This document shows, one piece after another, positions 7,643 through 15,322 of a DNA stretch of 19,132 nucleotides. The DNA comes from Acidimicrobiia bacterium. Lineage in GTDB: Bacteria; Actinomycetota; Acidimicrobiia; Spongiisociales; JAENVV01. A program made the translations under genes and the position numbers. The DNA is taken from the NCBI GenBank assembly GCA_020352575.1, contig CP070681.1:1444693-1463824 (forward strand). The letters are read 5' to 3'. Position 1 is the stretch's first letter, and the number at the start of each line of letters is the position of its first letter. The notes under the pieces were generated by a model. That model was not told where the DNA came from, did not search any database, and was given only the letters and a program-made list of their open reading frames with translations.

Positions 7643-9720
7643 CGGTCCGGCTGAGCGTGATCGGCCTCGTCTTCGCCGTGCTCCTCGGGATGCTCTCGAC
7701 CCGCCTGTGGTTCGTGCAGGTGGCCCAGGGCGCCGAGTACGAGGTCCAGGCCGAGGGCCAGCGCGTGAAGCCGGCACCGACCGTCGCTGCCCGCGGAGAG
7801 ATCGTGGATCGCAACGGCCGCCTCATGGCGGGTATCGAGCGGGTGCCGACGCTCGTCATCGACCCGACCCAGATCGGCGACGAGGAGGCGGTGGATCGAC
7901 TCATCCAGGAGATCTCCGCCCTCGTCGAGCTGCCGGCGTGGGAAGTGAAGGATTTCTTCGAGTCCCGGCCCGAGAACCAGTTGTTCCGCCTGGACCGCCT
8001 CGACGGCGCCGTGCTCTCGCCCGATGCTGCCCTGTTCGTGTTGAGTCGGAAGGGCAGGTTCCCGGGCGTCGAGGTGGAATGGACGCCGATCCGCACCTAC
8101 CCGCTCGCTGACGTTGCGGCCCACGTCCTCGGGTACGCCGCTGCACCGTCCGCCGAGGACCTCGAGGACCGACCCGAACTCGACCGCAATGGGATCGTGG
8201 GGAAGGCCGGTGTGGAGCGCTCCTACGACGAGCTGCTCCAGGGCACGCGCGGGAACAAGCTCTTCACCATCACCCCGAGCGGCCAGATCACCGGCCTCGT
8301 CGAGGAGCAGTCGGCCATTCCCGGCCATCGCGTGGTGCTCAATATCGACACAGAGCTCTCAGTGGTCGTCCAGCAGGCGCTCGCCGACGGGATCGAACTC
8401 TCGCGACGGACGGCGGTCTCGGAGGTCTACGACGATGGCGAGCTCGTCGAAGTGATCCAGTCGACGGCGAGCTCCGGCGCGGTCGTGGTGCTCGATGCCA
8501 CGTCCGGGGCGGTGCTCTCGATGGTGTCACTTCCCTCGTTCGAGCCCCAGTCGTTCGTCGAGGGCATCTCGACCGAGCAGTTCGAAGAGCTCATCGAGAA
8601 CAAGGCCTTCAACAACCTTGCCATCCAAGGCCAGTTCTCCCCGGGTTCGAGTTTCAAGGCCATCACCTACTTCACGGCCATGAACCAGGGGATCTTCGCC
8701 TACTCGCCGGAGCTCGAGGGTCCCTTGGCGAGCGACGTGGCCCCCCTCGACATCCCGGCCGACGGCCGCATCGTCTTCCCGTTCCGCCAGGACGGTGATG
8801 AGGCGTCACAGTTGCTCTTCCCCGACACGAGGTGCGGTGGTTGGGAGGTCGACCTGCACCTCGCGTTCGAGGAGTCCTGCAACGGCTACTTCTGGGCGAC
8901 CGCCTACTCGCTGTGGGCCACCTACAAGGGCACCGACAACGAGGCGGTCCTCCAGGACCATGCCCGCCAGGTGGGCCTCGGGTCGCCGACCGGCGTCGAC
9001 CTGCCGTTCGAGGCGACGGGCCTGGTACCGGACCGCGAGCTCTACCTCGAGTGGGCTGAGGAGTCACCGAACCGGCTCGCCCCGTTCCGCTTCCAGCCGG
9101 GTTCGATCTGGGTGGGTGGTGACCTCCTGAACCTCGCCATCGGCCAGGGCGACGTGCTCGCGACCCCCCTGCAGATGGCCGTTGCCTTCTCGTCGCTCTC
9201 GACGGGGCGGGTGTACGAGCCCCACGTCGTCCGGCGGGTGGAGGATGCCGACGGTCGGGCCGTCCAGGTGATCCGGCCCCGCCTCATCCGCACGCTCGAC
9301 GTTCCCGAGTCGTTCCTCACCTCCTTCCGCAACGACCTCGCCTCCGTGACCGCTGGTGGCACGGCCGAGACGGCGTTCGAGGTGATGGACAAGGTCGCCC
9401 AGGTCGGTGGGAAGACCGGAACCGCAGACCACGCCGCCGGCAAACTGCCGCACTCGTGGTTTGTCGGGGTCGCGCCCGTGCAGGCCCCCCGCTACGTCGT
9501 TGCCGTCGTGGTGGAGGAAGGCGGTGGTGGTGGGTCCATCGCGGCCCACACCGCCCGCGCCATCCTCCAGCACCTCCTCGACGAAGAGGTCGATCCGATC
9601 ATCGAAGACGGCCAACTCGGCTCGCCGATGCCGTGGGACGTCCCGGCCGAGGACGAGGAGGCTGCTGACCTCCCCGAGGACGAGGACGCAGTGCTGCCGG
9701 AGGAGGAGGAGTCGCCGTGA
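7639..9720 (+). CDS. mrdA: Penicillin-binding protein 2, elongasome D,D-transpeptidase
   Basis: Class B PBP that cross-links peptidoglycan with RodA during cell elongation. From GTG 7639 the protein is 693 aa. An N-terminal membrane anchor (about residues 5-25) is followed by the pedestal domain with ARGEIVDRNGRLMA and the GKAGVERSYDELLQG dimerisation motif. In the transpeptidase domain all three catalytic motifs are present: SSFK (337-340, nucleophile S337), SCN (413-415) and KTG (592-594, in GGKTGTADH). It ends in a ~25-residue acidic tail (DVPAEDEEAADLPEDEDAVLPEEEESP) outside the membrane, longer and more acidic than usual. The start overlaps the mreD stop (GTGA), and its own stop overlaps the rodA GTG in the same way. 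Adjacent rodA marks it as the elongation PBP rather than the division PBP3. Confidence 0.95.
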   Translation: MTVRLSVIGLVFAVLLGMLSTRLWFVQVAQGAEYEVQAEGQRVKPAPTVAARGEIVDRNGRLMAGIERVPTLVIDPTQIGDEEAVDRLIQEISALVELPAWEVKDFFESRPENQLFRLDRLDGAVLSPDAALFVLSRKGRFPGVEVEWTPIRTYPLADVAAHVLGYAAAPSAEDLEDRPELDRNGIVGKAGVERSYDELLQGTRGNKLFTITPSGQITGLVEEQSAIPGHRVVLNIDTELSVVVQQALADGIELSRRTAVSEVYDDGELVEVIQSTASSGAVVVLDATSGAVLSMVSLPSFEPQSFVEGISTEQFEELIENKAFNNLAIQGQFSPGSSFKAITYFTAMNQGIFAYSPELEGPLASDVAPLDIPADGRIVFPFRQDGDEASQLLFPDTRCGGWEVDLHLAFEESCNGYFWATAYSLWATYKGTDNEAVLQDHARQVGLGSPTGVDLPFEATGLVPDRELYLEWAEESPNRLAPFRFQPGSIWVGGDLLNLAIGQGDVLATPLQMAVAFSSLSTGRVYEPHVVRRVEDADGRAVQVIRPRLIRTLDVPESFLTSFRNDLASVTAGGTAETAFEVMDKVAQVGGKTGTADHAAGKLPHSWFVGVAPVQAPRYVVAVVVEEGGGGGSIAAHTARAILQHLLDEEVDPIIEDGQLGSPMPWDVPAEDEEAADLPEDEDAVLPEEEESP

Positions 9721-10907
9721 CCCTCTTCACCCCCGAGGAACGACGTCGGTTCCAGCCGAGCGGCAGCGACCCCGTGTTGTTCGTCGCCATGCTGCTGCTC
9801 ATCGGCCTCGGTATCACGATGATCTACTCGGCGACGGCGCAACAACTCCTCGCCGCCGGCGTCGACCCGTACACCTCGATGCGCAAGCAGGCGATCTGGG
9901 CAGTGATCGCCGTGATCCTCTTTCTTGCCTTCTCGATCGTCGACTATCGAGAGCTCGAGCACTTCGCCGGAGGCATCTACATCGCAACGGTGCTCGCCAT
10001 CCTCGCCACATACTTCTTCCCGGAGGTGAACGGAGCGACTCGCTGGATCCTCGTGGGCGGCCAGTCGCTCCAACCCTCAGAATTCGCCAAGCCGGCGATG
10101 GCGGTGGTGCTCGCCGCCTCCCTCCGAAGACGGCGGGACGAGGAGGAAACGACACTCACCTGGAAGAAGATCGTGCGCGCCCTGCTCCTGCTGGTGCTTC
10201 CGGTCCTCCTCATCGTCCGCCAGCCCGACCTCGGCACGAGCCTCGTCTACTTCTTCCTCGCCGGTCTCATGATCTATGCCGCCGGCGCCACTGGTCGCCA
10301 GGTGGTGGGGCTGGTCGGCGGGGCGGTCGCTGCGGGCTGGGTGCTCTTCCAGGTCGGGTTCCTCAAGGCATACCAGCTCAGCCGGTTCACATGCTTCTTC
10401 GATCCGGGGACCGATCCCCAGGGCGACTGCTACAACCAGGTGCAGTCGATCACGGCGATCGGTTCGGGGCGGTTCTCAGGCAAGGGCCTCTTCAACGGCT
10501 ACCTCACGCAGTTGAACTACGTGCCCGAGCAGGAGAGCGACTTCATCTTCACGGCCATCGGCGAGCAGCTCGGCTTCCTCGGAGCCGTGGTCATCCTCGC
10601 CGTGTACGCCGTCATCCTCTGGCGCCTGCTCGCCATCGGTATCACCTCGGGAGACCCGTTCGCCACGCTCGTCCTCGTCGGTATCGCTGGTGGGCTCGGC
10701 TTCCAGGTGTTCGTCAACGTGGGCATGACGGTCCAGCTCGTTCCGATCACGGGCCTCCCGCTGCCACTGGTCTCGGCGGGTGGCTCGTCGATGCTCGCCA
10801 CGGCGATCAGCCTCGGCATCGCGAACTCGATCTGGGCCCGTCGACCCGCGACCCGCGCCCAGCAGCGCACCGAGTTGGTGAGTGGCCCCATCGATGGCCC
10901 CGGCTAG
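9717..10907 (+). CDS. rodA: Peptidoglycan glycosyltransferase RodA (SEDS family)
   Basis: Polymerises lipid II into glycan strands, working with PBP2 in the elongasome. The protein is 396 aa with about ten transmembrane helices. SEDS signatures seen are ATRWI...QPSEFAKPA, LIVRQPDLGTSLVYF, the large extracytoplasmic loop ending VPEQESDFIFTAIGEQLGFLG (with the conserved catalytic-region Asp of the SDFIF segment), and NVGMTVQLVPITGLPLPLVSAGGSSML. The large loop also contains C226 and C238, flanking FFDPGTDPQGD. GTG 9717 overlaps the mrdA stop (GTGA) and is preceded by GGAGGAGGA, a strong ribosome-binding site. It is the last gene of the mre operon. RodA rather than FtsW is supported by the mrdA partner. 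Confidence 0.95.
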   Translation: MTLFTPEERRRFQPSGSDPVLFVAMLLLIGLGITMIYSATAQQLLAAGVDPYTSMRKQAIWAVIAVILFLAFSIVDYRELEHFAGGIYIATVLAILATYFFPEVNGATRWILVGGQSLQPSEFAKPAMAVVLAASLRRRRDEEETTLTWKKIVRALLLLVLPVLLIVRQPDLGTSLVYFFLAGLMIYAAGATGRQVVGLVGGAVAAGWVLFQVGFLKAYQLSRFTCFFDPGTDPQGDCYNQVQSITAIGSGRFSGKGLFNGYLTQLNYVPEQESDFIFTAIGEQLGFLGAVVILAVYAVILWRLLAIGITSGDPFATLVLVGIAGGLGFQVFVNVGMTVQLVPITGLPLPLVSAGGSSMLATAISLGIANSIWARRPATRAQQRTELVSGPIDGPG

Positions 10908-10920
10908 ACCGGCCCCGCTC

Positions 10921-10926
10921 TAGGCT
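10921..10926 (+). promoter_or_regulatory. Putative -10 box for tdk
   Basis: TAGGCT ends 8 nt before the tdk ATG at 10935, which would make the mRNA leaderless or nearly so. The decamer TAGGCTCCCG is identical to the one before the response regulator gene at 18773. Confidence 0.4.
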
Positions 10927-10934
10927 CCCGCCCC

Positions 10935-11513
10935 ATGCGGACGCGAGATGTCGGATGGGTCGAGGTCATCTGCGGACCGATGTTCTCGGGCAAGAGTGAG
11001 GAACTCATCCGTCGGGTCGTGCGAGTCGACATCGCCCGGCGAAAGGTCCAGGTCTTCAAGCCGGCTCTCGACGATCGCTACGCCGACCGGGAGATCGTCT
11101 CCCATTCCCGCTTGTCGGTCTCGGCGATCCCCGTCGAGGACTCTGCCGAACTGCTCCGGCTCGTCGACGACGAGACAGAGGTGATCGGCGTGGATGAAGC
11201 CCAGTTCTTCGACGACGGGCTCGTGGAGGTCGTCGAGAGCCTCGCCCACGGCGGCCGCCAGGTCATCGTTGCCGGCCTCGACCTCGACTACCTCGGCCGA
11301 CCCTTCGAGCCGATCCCGACCCTCGCGACCCGCGCCGAGTACGTCACCAAGGCGCTCGCCGTGTGCCATCGGTGTGGGGAGCCGGCCAACTTCACCCAGC
11401 GCACGGTGGTCAGCGATGACCTCGTCGTGCTGGGCGCCACCGATTCCTACGAGGCCCGGTGTCGGCGGTGTTGGGATCCGACGGAGCCAGAGCAGCCCAA
11501 GCTCGAGCTCTGA
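10935..11513 (+). CDS. tdk: Thymidine kinase (TK1 type)
   Basis: Salvages thymidine to dTMP with ATP in the cytoplasm. The protein is 192 aa, normal for the TK1-like family. Seen: P-loop GPMFSGKS (residues 14-21), the DEAQFF block with D87 and the candidate catalytic base E88, GLDLDYLGRPFEP, and a structural zinc site made of C144/C147 (CHRC) and C176/C179 (CRRC). It starts 27 nt after rodA with no Shine-Dalgarno sequence but with a TANNNT box just upstream, so it may have its own leaderless transcript. A tdk gene between rodA and rne is not part of the usual actinobacterial order and may be a lineage-specific insertion. Its base composition looks like that of its neighbours. Confidence 0.95.
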   Translation: MRTRDVGWVEVICGPMFSGKSEELIRRVVRVDIARRKVQVFKPALDDRYADREIVSHSRLSVSAIPVEDSAELLRLVDDETEVIGVDEAQFFDDGLVEVVESLAHGGRQVIVAGLDLDYLGRPFEPIPTLATRAEYVTKALAVCHRCGEPANFTQRTVVSDDLVVLGATDSYEARCRRCWDPTEPEQPKLEL

Positions 11514-11717
11514 ACCCGACCTCGGAATAGTGAAACGCGCTTCGCTACAGTGTCGGTAGCCGCAGGTGCGGCTGTCCGGTAGGGCCCTTGGCGCTCGACC
11601 CGCACTCCCGGTGGCACCATCTTCGCCGCCCGGGTCGCGCCCCTTCCTCCCTTTCGGACCCCCGAACAAGGTCTTAGGCGCCCGCCGAAGGCGGCCGCTG
11701 GAAGGAGTCAACTGAAG
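11514..11717 (+). promoter_or_regulatory. Leader region upstream of RNase E/G with hairpins and possible promoter
   Basis: No gene is seen in these 204 nt. TACAGT at 11546-11551 is a candidate -10 box (no convincing -35), which would give a 5' leader of about 160 nt. The leader holds a 6-bp hairpin (AGCCGC 11558-11563 with GCGGCT 11568-11573) and a 5-bp hairpin with a GAA loop (CCGCC 11682-11686 with GGCGG 11690-11694). AAGGAG at 11702-11707 lies 10 nt before the ATG. RNase E genes are often autoregulated through their 5' leader, so this one may act the same way; that is inference. Confidence 0.4.
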
Positions 11718-13304
11718 ATGGCGTGGTTCCGACGCAAGGATCCAGTCACTGTCACGCGCGTTCGTGGTTCGAACGGCGTGGAGGAGCAGACGATCAAGAA
11801 GGCCGGCGGTTCCACCGTCAAGGTGCGCAAGGTCGTCGAACAGCCCCCCGCCAAGAAGCAGGAGCAGCGCGGCCAGCGGCAGAAGCCCCAGCAGCGTGGA
11901 GGCCAGCGGTCGACGAAGCAGGGTTCCCGGCAGTCCGGTAGTCGTCGCCCGGACCAGGGCCGAAACGGCAGCCGCTCCCGTCGTGCGGAGCTCCCGCCGC
12001 TGCCCCCGCCCGACGACTCGATCAAGAAGCAGATGCTCGTCCGTGCGGGACCCAACCAGACCCAGGTGGTCGTGCTCGAGGGGCCGAGCCTGGTCGAGCA
12101 CTACGTCGCCGCCGAGGAGACCACCTCGCTGGCAGGCAACATCTACCTCGCCGTCGTGCGCAATGTCCTCCCTGGCATGGAGGCTGCGTTCCTCGACTTC
12201 GGCGCACAGAAGAACGGTGTCCTCTACGCCAGCGACGTGAAGGCCGACCCCGCCGTCCATGGCAAGCACCCTCGCATAGAGGACGTCCTCAAGAACGGCG
12301 ACAAGATCCTCGTCCAGGTCGTGAAGGACGCGATGGGCAGCAAGGGTGCCCGCCTCACCGCACAGGTCTCGATGGCCGGCCGGTACCTCGTCCTGGTCCC
12401 TGACTCGGACATGATGGGGATCAGTCGACGGCTCCCCGACGAGGAGCGCAAGCGCCTTCGCGAGATCGTCAAGGAGTCCCGTCCCAAGGGCTTCGGCGTG
12501 ATCGTCCGCACTGCGGCCATGGGCGCGGCCGCCGACGAGCTCACGACTGACATCGCTCGGCTCGAAGAGCAGTGGGCGAAGGTGAGCGCGGAGGGCTCGG
12601 GTGGCTCTGCACCCCGGATGATCCATGAGGAGCCCGAGTTGCTCTTCCGGGTCATTCGCGAGCACTTCACCTCCGACTTCCGTCGGCTGCTCATCGATGA
12701 CGAGGCCGCCGCGGACAAGGTCCGCGACTACCTCCGAGAGACGGCCCCGGACCTCATCCAGAAGGTCAAGGTCTACGAGGACGAGATGCCGCTCTTCGAG
12801 CGGTTCCACGTCGAGGACCAGCTGCGCAAGGCACTCGATCGTCGGGTGTACCTCAAGTCGGGTGGCCACCTCGTCATCGATCGGACCGAGGCGCTCACCG
12901 TCATCGACGTGAACACCGGCAAGTTCGTCGGCAAGTCCAGCCTCGAGGAGACGGTGCTCCACAACAACCTCGAGGCCGCCGAGGAGATCGGTCGCCAACT
13001 GCGGCTGCGCGACATCGGCGGCATCATCGTCATCGACTTCATCGACATGGAGTCGGAGAAGAACCAGCGGATCCTCCTCCAGAAGTTCCGTGAGACGCTC
13101 GCCAAGGACAAGACCCGCACGCAGGTCTATGACGTCTCATCGCTCGGCCTCGTCGAGATGACCCGCAAGAACGTATCCAAGAGCCTCCTCGAGAACTTCT
13201 CGGAGGCGTGCCCCCATTGCCAGGGCCGCGGCGTGATCCTCGACGAGGACGCTGCCCTGCGGGGTGCCCGCTTCCAGACCGAGTCCCTCGAGGACGCCGA
13301 CTGA
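11718..13304 (+). CDS. rne: Ribonuclease E/G
   Basis: Single-strand endoribonuclease that initiates mRNA decay and matures rRNA. The protein is 528 aa. Residues 1-95 form a basic, Q/R/G-rich, low-complexity extension. The S1-type RNA-binding domain follows (about 100-220, with EDVLKNGDKILVQVVKDAMGSKGARLTAQ), then the RNase H/DNase I-like catalytic core with metal-binding D397 (DVNTGKF) and D440 (DFIDM), 43 residues apart as in E. coli RNase E. The zinc-link CPHC is at 498-501. The C-terminus ends about 27 residues after the zinc-link, so there is no C-terminal degradosome tail; the disordered basic region is at the N-terminus instead. It sits upstream of rplU-rpmA-obgE as in other Actinomycetota. 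The rne or rng choice is not fully decidable. Confidence 0.94.
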   Translation: MAWFRRKDPVTVTRVRGSNGVEEQTIKKAGGSTVKVRKVVEQPPAKKQEQRGQRQKPQQRGGQRSTKQGSRQSGSRRPDQGRNGSRSRRAELPPLPPPDDSIKKQMLVRAGPNQTQVVVLEGPSLVEHYVAAEETTSLAGNIYLAVVRNVLPGMEAAFLDFGAQKNGVLYASDVKADPAVHGKHPRIEDVLKNGDKILVQVVKDAMGSKGARLTAQVSMAGRYLVLVPDSDMMGISRRLPDEERKRLREIVKESRPKGFGVIVRTAAMGAAADELTTDIARLEEQWAKVSAEGSGGSAPRMIHEEPELLFRVIREHFTSDFRRLLIDDEAAADKVRDYLRETAPDLIQKVKVYEDEMPLFERFHVEDQLRKALDRRVYLKSGGHLVIDRTEALTVIDVNTGKFVGKSSLEETVLHNNLEAAEEIGRQLRLRDIGGIIVIDFIDMESEKNQRILLQKFRETLAKDKTRTQVYDVSSLGLVEMTRKNVSKSLLENFSEACPHCQGRGVILDEDAALRGARFQTESLEDAD

Positions 13305-13308
13305 GCGG

Positions 13309-13338
13309 TTGGCACAAGGCACCACCCCCACGTAGCAT
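13309..13338 (+). promoter_or_regulatory. Promoter of rplU-rpmA
   Basis: TTGGCA (13309-13314, 5 of 6 to the -35 consensus) and TAGCAT (13333-13338, 4 of 6 to the -10 consensus) are 18 nt apart. This is the best-matched promoter in the window. It would start transcription about 23 nt before the rplU ATG. Confidence 0.5.
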
Positions 13339-13367
13339 TCCCGGGCTCCCCAGAGGTTTCAGAGAAC

Positions 13368-13679
13368 ATGTACGCGATCATTGACATCGGTGGCAAGCAG
13401 GCGAAGGTCGCCAAGGGCGACGTCGTCAGCGTCGAGCGGATCCCCGAAGTGGGGGAGACCGTCACCTTCACGCCACTCCTCGTCGTCGACAAGGACGGCC
13501 AGGCCGTGACCGACAAGGACCGGCTTGCGTCCAGCACCGTGACCGCAACGGTGCACGGTGAGGAGAAGGGCAAGAAGATCGACATCTTCACCTACAAGAA
13601 CAAGACCGGGAACCGCCGCCGGCGCGGCCACCGCCAGACCTACACGACCGTCGAAGTCACCGACATCGACCTCGGCTGA
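13368..13679 (+). CDS. rplU: 50S ribosomal protein L21
   Basis: Structural protein of the large subunit that binds 23S rRNA. The protein is 103 aa, the normal length. It opens MYAIIDIGGKQAKVAKGDVVSVERI, the L21 signature, and ends with the basic FTYKNKTGNRRRRGHRQTYTTVEVTDID segment typical of L21. It lies immediately before rpmA (12-nt gap), the near-universal L21-L27 pair, and follows a good promoter between it and rne. This allows ribosomal protein expression independent of rne. Confidence 0.97.
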   Translation: MYAIIDIGGKQAKVAKGDVVSVERIPEVGETVTFTPLLVVDKDGQAVTDKDRLASSTVTATVHGEEKGKKIDIFTYKNKTGNRRRRGHRQTYTTVEVTDIDLG

Positions 13680-13691
13680 ACGGAGAGATCC

Positions 13692-13943
13692 ATGTCCAAG
13701 ACGAAAGCTGGCGGTTCGACGAAGAACGGCCGCGATTCAGAGGCGAAGCGACTCGGCCCGAAGGTCTTCGATGGCCAGGTCGTGAACGCAGGCGCCATCA
13801 TCGTGCGCCAGCGTGGCACCCGTATCCATGCCGGTGACAACGTCGGCCGCGGCCGCGACGACACGCTGTTCGCCCTCACCGAGGGCCGCGTGAAGTACGG
13901 CGAGAAGAACGGCCGGCGCCAGGTCTCGGTCCTCGTCGACTGA
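13692..13943 (+). CDS. rpmA: 50S ribosomal protein L27
   Basis: Large-subunit protein whose N-terminus reaches towards the peptidyl-transferase centre. The protein is 83 aa. The conserved core [63 protein letters not shown] is unmistakable. The N-terminus reads MSKTKAGG rather than the commoner MAHKKGGG, and it has no N-terminal cleavage extension of the Firmicutes type. GGAGAG at 13682-13687 is the ribosome-binding site. A strong hairpin follows 21 nt after the stop, closing the rplU-rpmA unit. Confidence 0.97.
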   Translation: MSKTKAGGSTKNGRDSEAKRLGPKVFDGQVVNAGAIIVRQRGTRIHAGDNVGRGRDDTLFALTEGRVKYGEKNGRRQVSVLVD

Positions 13944-13964
13944 CCACCCGGCACCACGAACCCG

Positions 13965-13997
13965 GAGACGGCCGCAGGGTTGCCCTGCGGCCGTTTC
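13965..13997 (+). terminator. Strong intrinsic-terminator-like hairpin after rpmA
   Basis: ACGGCCGCAGGG (13968-13979) pairs perfectly with CCCTGCGGCCGT (13983-13994) around a 3-nt TTG loop. The stem extends outward as GAG against TTC with one G-U pair. The T-containing TTTCGCTT follows. This should end the rplU-rpmA transcript before obgE. Confidence 0.8.
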
Positions 13998-14023
13998 GCT
14001 TGCTGCGACACTGACCCCCTGCC

Positions 14024-15322
14024 ATGACCTCGTTCGTCGACACCGTTGCCATCCATGTCCGCGCCGGAGACGGCGGGGCGGGTGTGGCGTCGTTCCGCCG
14101 CCAGAAGGGCAAGCCCCGTGGCCGGCCCGAGGGCGGCTCTGGAGGTCCCGGCGGTGACGTATGGCTGCACGTCGACGACTCGATGGCCACGTTGCTCCGG
14201 TACCGGCACAACCCCCACCACCGGGCGGGCAACGGGACCCACGGAGAGGGTGACCTGCGGAGCGGGAGGCGGGGCGACGACCTGAGCCTCCCCGTGCCCC
14301 CGGGCACCGTGGTCCGGGACGAGTTCGACGTGGTCATCGCCGACCTGGTCGCCCCCGGAGAGCGAGTCCGCCTGGTCCAGGGTGGCCGGGGTGGGCTGGG
14401 CAATGCCGCGCTCGTCTCCAAGCGGATGCGCGCCCCGGGCTTCGCCGAGCAGGGCGAGTTCGGCGAGGAGCACCGATTCACACTCGAACTGAAGCTCGTC
14501 GCCGACGCCGCCCTCATCGGCTTCCCGAATGCCGGGAAGAGCACGCTCATCTCATCGGTGTCGGCAGCGAAGCCGAAGGTCGCCGACTATCCGTTCACGA
14601 CCCTCCAGCCGAACCTCGGTGTGGTGAAGGTCGACGAGTCCGAGTTCGTGCTCGCCGACATCCCGGGGCTCATCGAAGGCGCCGCCGAGGGCCGCGGGCT
14701 GGGCCATGAGTTCCTCCGACACGTCGAACGGGCGATGGTGCTGGTGGTCATCCTCGACCCTTCTCCACTCCAGGAGCGTTCGGTTGAGGAGCAGTACGAC
14801 GTCCTGCTCGCCGAGCTCGAGGGCCACTCGCCCGACCTCCTCCACCGCCCCCGGGTGGTCGCCGTGACGAAGGCCGACCTCGTGGCCGATCCCGACCTCG
14901 GCGGCCTTGCCGAGCGCATCCCCAACCTCCATCACATCTCCTCGGCAACCCATGACGGGATCGATGGCCTCATGTACGCCATCGCGGCCGTGGTCGACCG
15001 CACTGCCCGAGAGCTCCCGGAACGGGAGGGCTACATCCTCCACCGGCCGGTGCCGGCCCCGTTCGAGCTGCTCCGGGTCGGGGATGGATGGGAACTCACC
15101 GGCAAGGCGGTCACCAGGGCGGTCAACCTCGCCGACCTCACGATCCCCGACGCAGCGGACCTCGCAGCCGAACGATTGCGTCGCGTCGGTGTCTACACCG
15201 CCCTCGAGGCCGCCGGTGCCATCCCGGGCGACGTCGTGCGCATCGGCCAACTGGAATTCGAGTATCTCCCCGACGAGCCGTGGGAGGATGACGACGACTG
15301 GTTCGAGGACGAGGAGGAGTGA
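14024..15322 (+). CDS. obgE: GTPase Obg/CgtA
   Basis: Essential GTPase that binds the 50S subunit and takes part in ribosome assembly and the stress response. The protein is 432 aa with three domains. The glycine-rich Obg fold spans about 1-158 (FVDTVAIHVRAGDGGAGVASFRR, GGSGGPGGDVWL). The G domain has G1 GFPNAGKST (166-174), G3 DIPG (212-215), G4 TKAD (282-285) and G5 SSA (306-308). The C-terminal OCT domain (about 340-420) is typical of actinobacterial and Firmicutes Obg. An acidic tail (EPWEDDDDWFEDEEE) ends the protein. The neighbours rplU-rpmA upstream and proB downstream match the classical order. The stop overlaps the proB ATG by one base (TGATG). Confidence 0.97.
   Translation: MTSFVDTVAIHVRAGDGGAGVASFRRQKGKPRGRPEGGSGGPGGDVWLHVDDSMATLLRYRHNPHHRAGNGTHGEGDLRSGRRGDDLSLPVPPGTVVRDEFDVVIADLVAPGERVRLVQGGRGGLGNAALVSKRMRAPGFAEQGEFGEEHRFTLELKLVADAALIGFPNAGKSTLISSVSAAKPKVADYPFTTLQPNLGVVKVDESEFVLADIPGLIEGAAEGRGLGHEFLRHVERAMVLVVILDPSPLQERSVEEQYDVLLAELEGHSPDLLHRPRVVAVTKADLVADPDLGGLAERIPNLHHISSATHDGIDGLMYAIAAVVDRTARELPEREGYILHRPVPAPFELLRVGDGWELTGKAVTRAVNLADLTIPDAADLAAERLRRVGVYTALEAAGAIPGDVVRIGQLEFEYLPDEPWEDDDDWFEDEEE

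Noticed and set aside
9407..10999. 530-codon open frame on the + strand overlapping mrdA and rodA
   Set aside because: It is out of frame with both genes; the translation is Arg/Pro-rich with no membrane or catalytic features.
10920..12998. 692-codon open frame on the minus strand opposite tdk and rne
   Set aside because: It crosses the rne leader and two certain genes, and no motif is visible; it is a codon-bias shadow.
14007..14012. GACACT as a -10 box for obgE
   Set aside because: It lacks the initial T of TANNNT, has no -35 partner and lies 11 nt from the ATG; too weak to annotate.
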